Source: a virus
Reading direction: 5' to 3' (one strand)
DNA length: 61,026 nucleotides
Virus record (IMG/VR): IMGVR_UViG_3300048592_001388
Span: 1-61,026 of that record
This document shows, in pieces, positions 32,798-41,607 of the stretch (positions are counted from its first letter, which is position 1; every line of letters begins with the position of its first letter). Below the pieces are notes generated by a model. The model searched no databases. It was not told where the DNA came from and saw nothing but the letters and a program-made list of their open reading frames with translations. The position numbers and the translations under genes are program-made.

Positions 32798-34736
32798 CGA
32801 GTGGGCGCGTCTTCACAGGGTCTATCCTGAAACGTCAGGCCTTCCCGGTCCGCGTGATCCCGGTCTCACGCCCTACATGGTTCCGATGACGCATGCGGTG
32901 CATGGCGGAGCGTACAAGCGCGTGGTGATGGTGTGCTCTGCGCAAAGTGGCAAAACGGAATCCCTGTTGGATGTCTTGGGCGCACGTCTCGACCAGCGCC
33001 CTGCACCAATACTGTACGTGGGTCCGATCCGGGACTTCCTGACCGACCAGTTCGAGCCGCGCCTCATGAGTCTGCTCGACGAAGCCGAGACGCTCTCGGC
33101 CAAGGTGGTGCGCGGGCGGCGCATGAAGAAGACGCTGAAGATCGTGGCCGGCGTTCCGGTACGGCTTGCGCATGCAGGATCGTCGGCGGCCTTGAAGTCG
33201 AGCCCTGCAGCACTCGCGCTGGTCGACGAGTACGACGAGATGCTGGCGAACGTGAAGGGGCAGGGCGATCCCTTGGGGTTGGTCGAAGCCCGCGGCGAGA
33301 CCTACGCCGACTTCGTTACCGCCATCACCTCGACGCCCTCGCGTGGGTTGATCGAAACCGAATTGGATGAGCGAAGCGGTTTCAGGTTCTGGAAGGTTGC
33401 GGTCCCAGAGGCCGTCGAGAGCGCCATCTGGAAGCTCTGGCAATCTGGTACACGGCATCATTTCTGCTGGCCGTGCCTACACTGCGACAAGTACTTCGTG
33501 CCGCGCTTCGAGCAGATGCGCTGGCCCGAGAATGCCACGCCGGCGGAAGCGTCAAAGGCAGCGCAGTTGCAGTGCCCGCATTGCGGCGGCTTGCACCAGG
33601 ATGCTGACAAGCAGGAGATGAACGCCCGGGGTCTGTACGTGGCGCCGGGGCAATGGGTGGAAAAGGGAGAAGTCCGGGGCCAGCCCCCGGAAAACGCGGT
33701 GATCAGCTTCTGGGCCAGCGGGCTGGCGAGCCCCTTCGTCACCTGGGGCACCCGGATCGAGCGTTATGTCCGCGCTCTTGCTTCGGGCGATCCCGACCAG
33801 GTGCAGACAGCGCTGAATGCCGGGTTCGGCGAGTGCTTTACTCCCGCTGCAGGCCGTGATGCGTTGGACTGGCAGGAGATCCTGCAGCGTCGCGAACCTT
33901 ACCGCATGAAAGAGGTACCCGGCGGCGTTCTGCGGTTGGGGATGGGCGTCGATGTGCAGAAGCTGTCATTATACTACACCATCCGCGGCTTCGGCGCGCG
34001 GGGACGGTCTTGGCTCATCGACCGCGGACAGCTTTACGGCCCCACCGACGACGACGAGGTATGGAACGCGCTTGCCGACCTGATGCTCACGCCCATCGCT
34101 GGACTGCAGATCGAGCGGGTGTTCGTGGACTCCGGCTTCCGCCCGAACAAGCCCGATGCAGGCGACGAACACAAGGTCTACGAGTTTGTCAGGCGCTATC
34201 CGTGGCTGGTTTCACCCACCAAGGGCCGGGCCAGCATGTCGCCGCCCTACCGGGTGTCGAAGATCGAGGTGACGCCGCGAGGCAAGAAGGCGACCTACTC
34301 CATCGATCTGGTCTGGCTTTCGACCGACTTCTTCAAGTCGCTTCTGGTGTCGCGGATCCGCACACCTCTCGATCAGCCGGGGTCTTTCATCGTGCCGGAC
34401 GATATTGACGAGGATTACGCGAAGCAGCTTGTCTCCGAGGTACGCGTTGTCGATGGCGCCACCGGCAAGCCGCAGTGGGTCCAGAAATCACGGGCCAACC
34501 ACTATCTCGACTGCGAGGCGCTTGCCATGGCCATCGGCTACTCGCTGAACGTCCAACGAATTCCGGATGGGGTGACGAGGGAGAGCCGCGGTGCTGAAAC
34601 CGGCCCTGAGACTGGAAGTGACACTGACAATGACGAAGCGACGGTTCGGGACAAGCCGGTAGTGGCTCTTGCTGCGGGAGCGATGCCGGACTTGCGTTCG
34701 CGCTTCGCAGGCCTTTCGTCACGATTGAACAGGTGA
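32697..34736 (+). CDS. Phage terminase large subunit, GpA family
   Basis: The start is taken at ATG 32697, with TTG 32682 as alternative, giving 679 aa. Walker A is SAQSGKT at 81-87 and Walker B is ALVDEYDEM. A zinc-like C-x2-C pair (CPHCGG) with an earlier CxHC follows, and the C-terminal nuclease region has VDVQKLSLYY and DCEALAMAIGY. This is the lambda GpA/PF05876 type, which cuts cos ends and packages DNA into the prohead. It overlaps the small subunit out of frame. Confidence 0.93.
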   Translation: MVSSRAFPSEPQKRLKAWRLAEAILLPAPKLPPDEWARLHRVYPETSGLPGPRDPGLTPYMVPMTHAVHGGAYKRVVMVCSAQSGKTESLLDVLGARLDQRPAPILYVGPIRDFLTDQFEPRLMSLLDEAETLSAKVVRGRRMKKTLKIVAGVPVRLAHAGSSAALKSSPAALALVDEYDEMLANVKGQGDPLGLVEARGETYADFVTAITSTPSRGLIETELDERSGFRFWKVAVPEAVESAIWKLWQSGTRHHFCWPCLHCDKYFVPRFEQMRWPENATPAEASKAAQLQCPHCGGLHQDADKQEMNARGLYVAPGQWVEKGEVRGQPPENAVISFWASGLASPFVTWGTRIERYVRALASGDPDQVQTALNAGFGECFTPAAGRDALDWQEILQRREPYRMKEVPGGVLRLGMGVDVQKLSLYYTIRGFGARGRSWLIDRGQLYGPTDDDEVWNALADLMLTPIAGLQIERVFVDSGFRPNKPDAGDEHKVYEFVRRYPWLVSPTKGRASMSPPYRVSKIEVTPRGKKATYSIDLVWLSTDFFKSLLVSRIRTPLDQPGSFIVPDDIDEDYAKQLVSEVRVVDGATGKPQWVQKSRANHYLDCEALAMAIGYSLNVQRIPDGVTRESRGAETGPETGSDTDNDEATVRDKPVVALAAGAMPDLRSRFAGLSSRLNR

Positions 34737-34740
34737 GCCC

Positions 34741-36339
34741 ATGGGCATGATGGATCGGATGCGGGACTGGCTTGCGCCGTCCCGCGCGAGATCCGTTGCG
34801 CCTCCCGCAATCCGCGCCGACTTCATGCGCGGGAATCGTGGTGTGGTGTTCGGCGGCTGGCGGCCGGCGCTTCGAGAAGCGGCCGATGACGTCGGCGCTT
34901 CCTGGGACCTTGCTGCGGCGCGCACCATTGACCTGATCCAGAATTCCGGATGGATGGCAGGCGCCTTGGACCAGGCGGTTGCCAACACCATCGGTACGGG
35001 TCTCCGATTGAAGGCCATGCCCGAGAATGACCTCTTCGGCATGAGCAACGCTGAGGCCGAGAGCTGGGCCCAGACCGTCGAGCAGCGCTGGAGCCTTTGG
35101 GCTGACAAGCCCTACGAGTGCGACATCGAGGGACGGCGGTCATTCGGGCTGATGCAGGCCGCTGCTTTTCGCTCCTGGTTCGCCACCGGCGAGATCTGGG
35201 CTGAGCTTCCCTGGCGGGAACGAGCCGGGGGGCGCTACGGCACGAAGGTCAGGCTCATTCCGCCCCACCGGGTTGTCCGGCGCAATGAGGCATCCCGCAA
35301 CATCGTACAGGGTGTCCGTATGGATAATGACGGCATGCCCGTCGGCTATGTCGCCACCCGCAAGGACCTGTCTCTTGGCACCGTGGAATACGATGTCACC
35401 GCGCGCGATGATCTTGGTCGCATCCGCGTTATCCATGTCTTCGACGGCATGCCGGGGCAGGTGCGGGGGATTTCTCCGCTGACACCCGCCCTGCAGGTGG
35501 CGCGCCAGTTCGACCAGCTTTCGGATGCGACCCTCACGGCGGCCATTCTGCAGACGGTCTTCGCGGCCTCCATCACCTCGGATGAGCCGACGGAGGAAGT
35601 TCTCTCGGGCCTGCTCACGCCGCAGGAGCAGGCACGGCTTTCAGCCAGCGGCATCTCGCCGTGGGACGCTTATATCCAGGCCCAGTCGGGCTGGTACGAC
35701 AATGCCACCATCAATCTCGGCATCAATGGCCGGATTGCCCATCTGTTTCCGGGCCAGAAGCTCGAGCTTCACCGCGCCCAGCATCCGCATTCGGACTACC
35801 GGGACTTTGCAGCACACCTGCTTCGCGAACTCGCCCGCTGCATGGGGCTCACCTATGAGAGCGCCACGGCGGACTACACAAACGCCACCTACTCGAGCGT
35901 CCGCATGGCGTCCGGCGAGATCTTCCAGATCACGCTCTACCGCCGGGCACATATTCTTGGACCCTTCTGCACTGCCGTCTATGAAGCCTGGCTCGAGGAG
36001 GAGATCGCCCGCGGGGGCATTCCGTTCCCCGGCGGACTCGATGGCTTCCTTGCCAACCGCTCGGCGGCCTCGCGCGCCATCTGGCGGGGAGCGCCCAAGC
36101 CCCAGGCGGATGACCTCAAGATGGCCAAGGCCCACGAGATCTGGTGCCGACTCGGCGTCATGACGGACGCGGCGATCGCCGAGGATCTCGGCCACGACAT
36201 CGAAGACGTTTATGCGCAGCGCGCCCGCGAGAAGGCGCTCCGCGAAACTTACGGCCTGCCCGACCACCAGTACCAGGGGGTCACCAACCCCTCTGGTGAC
36301 TCCGCTGACGATCCTGCCGAGGACAGCTCACAGCAATGA
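34741..36339 (+). CDS. Phage portal protein, lambda B-like
   Basis: This 532-aa protein carries the lambda-family portal pattern: IDLIQNSGWMAGALDQAVANTIGTGLRLK near 60-90, IDGRRSFGLMQAA-like and RVIHVFDGMPGQVRGISPL around 225. A C-terminal helix region and an acidic tail follow. The ring it forms joins head and tail and passes DNA during packaging. Start just after the terminase stop with a GAG-type spacing; its stop overlaps the next start (ATGA). Confidence 0.92.
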   Translation: MGMMDRMRDWLAPSRARSVAPPAIRADFMRGNRGVVFGGWRPALREAADDVGASWDLAAARTIDLIQNSGWMAGALDQAVANTIGTGLRLKAMPENDLFGMSNAEAESWAQTVEQRWSLWADKPYECDIEGRRSFGLMQAAAFRSWFATGEIWAELPWRERAGGRYGTKVRLIPPHRVVRRNEASRNIVQGVRMDNDGMPVGYVATRKDLSLGTVEYDVTARDDLGRIRVIHVFDGMPGQVRGISPLTPALQVARQFDQLSDATLTAAILQTVFAASITSDEPTEEVLSGLLTPQEQARLSASGISPWDAYIQAQSGWYDNATINLGINGRIAHLFPGQKLELHRAQHPHSDYRDFAAHLLRELARCMGLTYESATADYTNATYSSVRMASGEIFQITLYRRAHILGPFCTAVYEAWLEEEIARGGIPFPGGLDGFLANRSAASRAIWRGAPKPQADDLKMAKAHEIWCRLGVMTDAAIAEDLGHDIEDVYAQRAREKALRETYGLPDHQYQGVTNPSGDSADDPAEDSSQQ

Positions 36340-36587
36340 CCATCATCACAGACTATGCCGATCCGTGCGCAGTGCTGCCGCGGATCCGCGAAGCCTATTA
36401 CGCGCTGCTGGAAGGCCGACGCCCGGAAGTCATCGAGTTCGACGCCGGCAATGGGGTCAGGCGCAAGGTGCAGTATGGGCGGACGGATCTTGGAGCGTTG
36501 CGGGCAGAGCTTTCGCGCCTTGAGGCAGTTTGCAGCCGCGTCGGCGGCCTTCGGAAGCGCTTCGGCCTCAGGGCAGGAGGATATTGA
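36336..36587 (+). CDS. Head-tail joining protein, gpW-like
   Basis: The 83-aa protein sits between portal and protease, the position of lambda W. Helical N-terminus (LPRIREAYYALLEGRRPEVIEF), a small strand hairpin (VRRKVQYGRTDLG) and a C-terminal helix match the gpW fold. It overlaps neighbours on both sides (ATGA and TGATG). It stabilises the filled head for tail joining. Confidence 0.82.
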   Translation: MTIITDYADPCAVLPRIREAYYALLEGRRPEVIEFDAGNGVRRKVQYGRTDLGALRAELSRLEAVCSRVGGLRKRFGLRAGGY

Positions 36588-37927
36588 TGCCCGGACAGCT
36601 CTTGCGCCTCAGCGACCGCCTGCTCAACACGCCGCTCCTAATCCACCCGGCCAAGGCCCAGATCATTCTCGGCGCCCTGAGCGGGAGAATCGACATCGAT
36701 GCCCAACTCTTCTCTCTGGATGAGACAGCCGAATCACCCGATGCGAATCGCTTCACCGGCTCGTCGCGCCGCGCCGACGGCAGCTCGTCCATGTCACGCA
36801 CCGCCGATGGCGTCGCCATCATTCCGGTGCTCGACACGCTGGTGAATCGCGGTGCGTGGCTCGACAGCCGGTCGGGCCTCACCAGCTACGAGGGGATCGC
36901 GGCCCAGCTTCGCGCGGCAGGGCAAGATCCGGAGGTACGGTCGGTCCTGCTCGACATCTCCTCGCCCGGCGGTGAAGCCGCCGGCATGGCAGGTCTGGCG
37001 GATCTGATCCGTTCGGTTCGCCAGACCAAGCCTGTCACCGCCTTCGTCAACGACATGGCGGCCTCTGCTGCCTATGGCATCGCCAGCGCCGCCAGCGAAA
37101 TCGTCATCTCGCCCACATCCATTGTCGGATCCATCGGCGTCGTCATGCTGCACGCCGACCGCTCGGGCGAACTCGCCGCACAAGGCGTGAAGCCGACCCT
37201 CATCTTCGCCGGGAGCCACAAGGTCGACGGCAACCCGTTCGAGCCACTGTCGGATGCCGTGCGCGCCGACCTGCAGGCCAGCGTCGATGCCCACTACCGC
37301 CAGTTCCTCGACACGGTTGCCGCGGGCCGCGGACGGAAACTCACCGCCGACATGGCGCGCGCCACCGAGGCCCGCACCTTCATCGGTGCGGAAGCCCTCA
37401 CGCTGGGCCTCGCCGACCGTATCGCCAGCTTCGATGAGCTGCTGGCCTCACTCTCACAAACCACCCGCCCGTCCGGGCGCAATGCTCGCAAAGGAGGGAT
37501 ATCCATGAGCACAGAAGACATTGCCGCAGCTGCGGGAGCAACCCCGGCAGCACCGATTGCACCGGCACAGCCCGCGCGGCTGGACGCGCTGGCACCGCAG
37601 TCTGCTGCGAGGCTGGACGAGGCAGTTGCTGCCGCCCGCCTGGAAGAGCGCGCCCGCATCCGCGCCATCGTCAACTGCGAGGCCGCCGAAGGCCGCGAGA
37701 AGCAGGCTCTGATGCTGGCAACTGAGACGGCACTCTCTGTTTCCGAGGCGGAGAAGATCCTCACTGCCTCGCCCAAGGAGTCCCGTGTCGAGGCGCTCGC
37801 CCACCGTGCGGCTACAGGCCCTGAGTTCGGCTCGAGCGGTGACGACCGTCCCAATCCCGCTGCCCGCACAGAAGAGGGCTGGAAGCGCGCCATCGCCAAC
37901 GCCAACCGCCGCTTCGCCCGTTCTTGA
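36587..37927 (+). CDS. S49 family capsid maturation protease with C-terminal scaffold, lambda C-like
   Basis: The 446-aa protein has an S49/SppA-like protease half (residues 60-300): DISSPGGEAAGM, the Ser nucleophile in DMAASAAYGI, and Lys in GSHKVDG. A linker leads to an Ala/Glu-rich scaffold of about 140 residues. The start overlaps the gpW stop. As in lambda, the protease should process the prohead while its C-terminal part serves as scaffold; a nested start for the scaffold alone is described separately. Confidence 0.9.
   Translation: MPGQLLRLSDRLLNTPLLIHPAKAQIILGALSGRIDIDAQLFSLDETAESPDANRFTGSSRRADGSSSMSRTADGVAIIPVLDTLVNRGAWLDSRSGLTSYEGIAAQLRAAGQDPEVRSVLLDISSPGGEAAGMAGLADLIRSVRQTKPVTAFVNDMAASAAYGIASAASEIVISPTSIVGSIGVVMLHADRSGELAAQGVKPTLIFAGSHKVDGNPFEPLSDAVRADLQASVDAHYRQFLDTVAAGRGRKLTADMARATEARTFIGAEALTLGLADRIASFDELLASLSQTTRPSGRNARKGGISMSTEDIAAAAGATPAAPIAPAQPARLDALAPQSAARLDEAVAAARLEERARIRAIVNCEAAEGREKQALMLATETALSVSEAEKILTASPKESRVEALAHRAATGPEFGSSGDDRPNPAARTEEGWKRAIANANRRFARS
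37505..37927 (+). CDS. Nested scaffold protein from an internal start, Nu3-like
   Basis: Inside the protease gene and in the same frame, AAAGGAGG (37490-37497) lies 7 bases before ATG 37505 (MSTEDIAAAAGATPAAP). The product would be 140 aa, rich in Ala and Glu, with helical charged segments (DEAVAAARLEERARIRAIV), as expected of a scaffold. Lambda makes Nu3 exactly this way from gene C. The signal is seen; translation is inferred. Confidence 0.78.
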   Translation: MSTEDIAAAAGATPAAPIAPAQPARLDALAPQSAARLDEAVAAARLEERARIRAIVNCEAAEGREKQALMLATETALSVSEAEKILTASPKESRVEALAHRAATGPEFGSSGDDRPNPAARTEEGWKRAIANANRRFARS

Positions 37928-37941
37928 GAGGAGAATCAGAC

Positions 37942-38313
37942 ATGACCGTTCTCGTGGAAACCCGGCATCCGGGGGAGTTCATCCTCTCGGAAGCCAACGG
38001 CCAGCGCTCGCGCGAGGCCATTACCATTGCGTCAGGTGCCGGCATCATTGCCGCCGGCACCGTCCTCGGCAAGATCACCGCCAGCGGAAAATACGTCGCC
38101 AGCGCAGCGGGAGCGACCGACGGCAGCGAAACCCCTGCCGCCATCGCCATCTACGGTGCCGATGCCACCATCGCGGATGTGACCGTCTCGGCCATCGTCC
38201 GCGACGCCGAGGTGAACGGCACCTGCCTCACCTACCACGCCGACCGTGACCAACCTGCCGAGAAGGCTGCTGCGAATACGGCCCTCGCCACCCTCGGCGT
38301 CATCGTGCGCTGA
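37942..38313 (+). CDS. Head decoration protein, gpD-like
   Basis: This 123-aa protein (MTVLVETRHPGEFILSEANG) has the beta-rich GTVLGKIT and SGKYVASAAGATDGSE pattern of lambda D / PF02924. GAGAGGAGAA provides the ribosome site. It caps and strengthens the expanded capsid. The position between scaffold and capsid genes is canonical. Confidence 0.92.
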   Translation: MTVLVETRHPGEFILSEANGQRSREAITIASGAGIIAAGTVLGKITASGKYVASAAGATDGSETPAAIAIYGADATIADVTVSAIVRDAEVNGTCLTYHADRDQPAEKAAANTALATLGVIVR

Positions 38314-38330
38314 TCCCGGAGACAATACAC

Positions 38331-39362
38331 ATGTCCATTCTCAACATCTTCACCCAGGACGCCTTCAGCGTCATGCGCCTCACGGACGCGTTGCGCGAGA
38401 TCTCCTATGTCCCCTCGGCCATCGGCCAGATGGGCCTCTTCCAGACGGTGAGCATCGACACGCTCGACATCGCCATCGAGAAGGACAAGGCCCAGAACGG
38501 CATGCTGATCCAGGCAAGCCCCCGCGGCGGTCCCGGCCAGACCTTCGGCAAGGGCAAGCGCTCCATGCGCACCCTGAGGGTCCCCCACTTCCAGGTGGAT
38601 GACGCCATCAATGCGGACGAGGTCCAGCAGGTAAGGGTCTTCGGCGAGGAGGTCGCCGTGGAGCGCCTGCAGTCGAAGATTGCCGAGCGCGCGGCGGAGG
38701 CCTCCCAGTTCTTCGCCCTGACGGAGGAGTACCACCGCATCAACATCCTCAAGACCGGCCGTCTTCTCGACGCCGACGGGGCGGTGCTGTTCGACTACTT
38801 CACCGAGTTTGGCGAGACCCCTGCCGCCGAGATCGACTTCGACCTCGACAATGCGACGCCGCCTGAGGGCGGACTCCGCAAGAAGTGCGCTGGCGTCATC
38901 CGCCAGATGGCAGCGACCCTCGACGGCATTCCCTATACTGGCGTCATGGCGCTGTGTGGGGATACCTTCTTCGACGACCTCATCGCCCACAAGGAGGTCC
39001 GCGACACCTACAAGGGCTATGCCGATGCGGCGAGCCTGAGGGGCGCCTACATCAACCCCGGTGCCGGCGGCCTTCACGGCTCCTTCGACTTCGGCGGCAT
39101 CACCTGGGCCAACTACCGGGGCGGCGGCAGTGTCGGGATCGACACCAACAAGTGCCATCTCCTCCCCATGGGCGTGCCTGGTCTGTTCCGCACCGTCTAT
39201 GGCCCGGCCGACTACATCGAGACGGTGAACACGCCAGGGCAGCGACTCTACGGCAAGCAGTGGGAGATGATGAACGGCAAGGGCGTCAATCTGGAGTTCC
39301 AGATGAACGCGCTCCATTACTGCACCCGCCCGCGCGTGCTGATCCCCGGCAAGCGAACCTGA
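38331..39362 (+). CDS. Major capsid protein, gpE-like
   Basis: This 343-aa major head protein has the lambda E / PF03864 pattern: N-terminal DAFSVMRLTDALREI, FGKGKRSMRTLRVPHF near 65-85, and C-terminal MMNGKGVNLEFQMNAL. It forms the icosahedral shell (HK97 fold). The start follows a GGAGAC site. Its codon use is highly biased to GC-ending codons, consistent with strong expression. Confidence 0.94.
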   Translation: MSILNIFTQDAFSVMRLTDALREISYVPSAIGQMGLFQTVSIDTLDIAIEKDKAQNGMLIQASPRGGPGQTFGKGKRSMRTLRVPHFQVDDAINADEVQQVRVFGEEVAVERLQSKIAERAAEASQFFALTEEYHRINILKTGRLLDADGAVLFDYFTEFGETPAAEIDFDLDNATPPEGGLRKKCAGVIRQMAATLDGIPYTGVMALCGDTFFDDLIAHKEVRDTYKGYADAASLRGAYINPGAGGLHGSFDFGGITWANYRGGGSVGIDTNKCHLLPMGVPGLFRTVYGPADYIETVNTPGQRLYGKQWEMMNGKGVNLEFQMNALHYCTRPRVLIPGKRT

Positions 39363-39375
39363 GTCGGGCGCGTTC

Positions 39376-39792
39376 ATGACCTCGGTCTTTGACGCCCTCG
39401 ATGCGCTGGCGTCTGACGCGGCAATCGAGGGGTTCGGTGAAGAGGCCGTGCTGACTCCGCGCCGAGGCAATCAATATGTCGAGGCCGCCGCCGACGCAGA
39501 TCGTATGGCGGTGAAGGTCAGGGGCATCTTCTCGGCCCTGGCCGCGTCCTCCGATCTCCGGGGGCAAAGCCGGGGTGGGGAGTTCACCGGAACGACGCGC
39601 GTCGTCTCCGAGCAGACAGCCTTCTGGATTGCCGCCGCGCAGGTTGCGGATCTTGGGTTCCGGCCCGCCAGGGGTGATCAGATCAAACTGCCGGAGCGAT
39701 GCGGAAGCCCGAGCTACGCCATTTCCGCCATTCATCCGACCAGCATGGGCGATCTCAACCTTCTTCTCGTCCGGGAGGATGTTGCGGTGTGA
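39376..39792 (+). CDS. Probable head-tail connector protein
   Basis: This 138-aa protein resembles the small head-completion proteins encoded after capsid genes in lambda-like heads (FII or ATPase-domain type). A helical start (FDALDALASDAAIEGF) is followed by strands, including FRPARGDQIKL and SYAISAIHPTSMGDLNLLL. It is last in the head block, before the tandem hairpins. No catalytic motif is visible. Confidence 0.65.
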   Translation: MTSVFDALDALASDAAIEGFGEEAVLTPRRGNQYVEAAADADRMAVKVRGIFSALAASSDLRGQSRGGEFTGTTRVVSEQTAFWIAAAQVADLGFRPARGDQIKLPERCGSPSYAISAIHPTSMGDLNLLLVREDVAV

Positions 39793-39839
39793 GTGTTCGC
39801 GTTCCGCAGCGAAACATTGCGGGGGGCGATTGCGGGGGA

Positions 39840-39911
39840 GGGGCATGTTCCTGTCTGGAACATGCCCCGATCATGGCGTCGATCGGAAAACCTTCCAGTC
39901 TGGAAGGTTTT
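39840..39911 (+). terminator. Two tandem hairpins between head and tail modules
   Basis: Hairpin 1 has a 12-bp stem (39840-39851 / 39857-39868) with a 5-base loop. Hairpin 2 has an 11-bp stem (39887-39897 / 39901-39911) ending in T's, a good rho-independent terminator. Both share the core TTCCNGTCTGGAA (39848-39860 and 39893-39905), 45 bases apart. They may end head transcription and could also be operators. Confidence 0.7.
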
Positions 39912-39932
39912 TGGCATTGAAGGAGTCTCTGC

Positions 39933-40733
39933 ATGAGCCTCGCCCGTCTTGCCATGCGCATCGCTGCCGCCCGTGCGCTTCGCGGTGCGACGCTGGCGGA
40001 GGGGCGCGTCCATGATAGCGCCATCGCGCCCATCGATCAGACCATTGCTGAGGAGCGCCAGCCCATCCTGATCGTCACCACTGACGATCACGAGATGGAT
40101 GTGACGGGGCGGGACCTGTTCCACGGGAATGTTTCCTGCGACCTTGTCATCGAGGCCGCCATTGCAGCGCGGGTCGAGATCGCGGGTGAGGAAAGCGTCA
40201 TCACCATCCCGCATACGGACGAGGGAATGGAGCTTGCCCTGGATCTCATGGAGCATCAGGTCATGGCGGCGCTCATCCGAGAGCGTACACCATGGTCGCG
40301 CGTCTGGATGAAGCTTGTGCCGCGTATCTCGCGGCGTCTGTCGCGGCGCGGCGCCTCGGTCGAGAAGGGTGTGCGCTTTGCCGCAAGGCAGATTGTCCTC
40401 ACCTGCGATCTGATCGAGGCCCCCACCGATGGCACTCCTATTGGTGAGGGCACGGCGTGGGCGGAACTGCTCACCGTTATGGAGGCCGACGCCGATCTGG
40501 CGCCGATTGCGCAGATGCTGCGATCGGAGATCGAAGGTACTCCTCTTGCCGACTGGCGGCGCGCCGCGAACATGCTGGGCATCCATCTGGAACCCGCAGA
40601 CGCAATTGGCCTCGGGCCTGTGCTCGATTTATCGGAAGACCCGCAGACATTCGAGGAGGCCGAGATCGCGGGCGGCCCCGATCCTGTAATTGTCAACCAC
40701 CACACCGCGCTGGCCCGCATCGCCGATGCGTGA
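39933..40733 (+). CDS. Phage tail-module protein of unknown function, 266 aa
   Basis: Start ATG after an AAGGAG site. The protein has a mixed N-terminus (TLAEGRVHDSAIAPIDQTI), a strand block (ILIVTTDDHEMDVTGRDL) and a helical C-terminus. The position directly before the baseplate spike gene suggests a tail-completion or tail-terminator protein. Its last bases overlap the gpV start. No named domain can be seen. Confidence 0.6.
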   Translation: MSLARLAMRIAAARALRGATLAEGRVHDSAIAPIDQTIAEERQPILIVTTDDHEMDVTGRDLFHGNVSCDLVIEAAIAARVEIAGEESVITIPHTDEGMELALDLMEHQVMAALIRERTPWSRVWMKLVPRISRRLSRRGASVEKGVRFAARQIVLTCDLIEAPTDGTPIGEGTAWAELLTVMEADADLAPIAQMLRSEIEGTPLADWRRAANMLGIHLEPADAIGLGPVLDLSEDPQTFEEAEIAGGPDPVIVNHHTALARIADA

Positions 40734-41304
40734 GGTCGTGGAGCTTGCTGCCCGCATCGCTGAACTCGAGCGCCGCTTTTCGGGCGTCATGCGTCACGGG
40801 ACGGTCGAGGAGGTCGATGCCGGCAAGCAGCGAATCAGGATCAACTTCGGGAAGGACATCGACGGCAATCCCTTCCTGTCGCCCTGGGTGCCCTACGCCC
40901 AGATTGCAGGTGCGTTGAAGGTTCACACGCCGCCTTCGAAGGGCCAGCAGTTCACGGCCTTGTCGCCCAACGGCGACTGGCAGCAGGCCGTGGCGCTGCC
41001 GATGACCTGGAGCGACCAGAACACGTCACCGTCATCGAAGGGTGATGAGAACGTCCTCACCTACGGAAACGTCAGCGCAACCATCAAGGACGGCCTCTGT
41101 GAGGTCGTTGTTGGCGCCGCCACCTTGAAGATCACGTCCGCCGCCGTGACGATCAAGGTTGGCGGCGTCAACGTTGAAGTGAGTGCCGCCGGCGTTGTCA
41201 TCACCGGAGGTGAGGTCACGCACGATGGCAAGAATATCGGCTCCACCCATATCCACGGCGGCGTGGTACCCGGCGGCGGTCTGACCGACGTGCCGGCCAA
41301 CTGA
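40726..41304 (+). CDS. Baseplate assembly protein V (tail spike), P2 gpV-like
   Basis: The 192-aa protein starts at ATG 40726, within the end of the previous gene. An OB-fold (RHGTVEEVDAGKQRIRINFG) is followed by a repeated beta-prism region (VTIKVGGVNVEVSAAGVVITGG) and ends in HIHGGVVPGGGLT; the HxH may coordinate an iron ion as in P2 V. It should form the trimeric puncturing tip. Confidence 0.9.
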   Translation: MREVVELAARIAELERRFSGVMRHGTVEEVDAGKQRIRINFGKDIDGNPFLSPWVPYAQIAGALKVHTPPSKGQQFTALSPNGDWQQAVALPMTWSDQNTSPSSKGDENVLTYGNVSATIKDGLCEVVVGAATLKITSAAVTIKVGGVNVEVSAAGVVITGGEVTHDGKNIGSTHIHGGVVPGGGLTDVPAN

Positions 41305-41325
41305 ACTCCAGCAAAGGATTGACAG

Positions 41326-41607
41326 ATGCCACGCTACGCCATCACCGAGAGGGCGGGCCCCTTCGTCGCGGCCCATCGCAACACCGGGGTAGGGACCGTT
41401 CTTGATCTCACCGAGCGCCAGGCCGGGCATGAGTTGCGGATAGGCACGCTGGTCCGGTTGCCCGAGCCTGATCAGAGCGCCACCGGCAAACCAGATGTCG
41501 CGCCCGTCATTGTCGCGGCTCCGACTGAACTCCCGACCACGCCGGTCAGTGAGCAGAAAACCGATGCAGTGGCGCCGTCGCGCAAGCCCAGGCGGTCCGC
41601 CACTTGA
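41326..41607 (+). CDS. Small phage protein of unknown function, 93 aa
   Basis: An N-terminal segment (YAITERAGPFVAAHRNTGVG) and a Pro/Thr-rich, probably disordered tail. It lies between the spike and methyltransferase genes, and its stop overlaps the TTG start of the latter. A minor structural or accessory role is possible. No family recognised. Confidence 0.55.
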   Translation: MPRYAITERAGPFVAAHRNTGVGTVLDLTERQAGHELRIGTLVRLPEPDQSATGKPDVAPVIVAAPTELPTTPVSEQKTDAVAPSRKPRRSAT

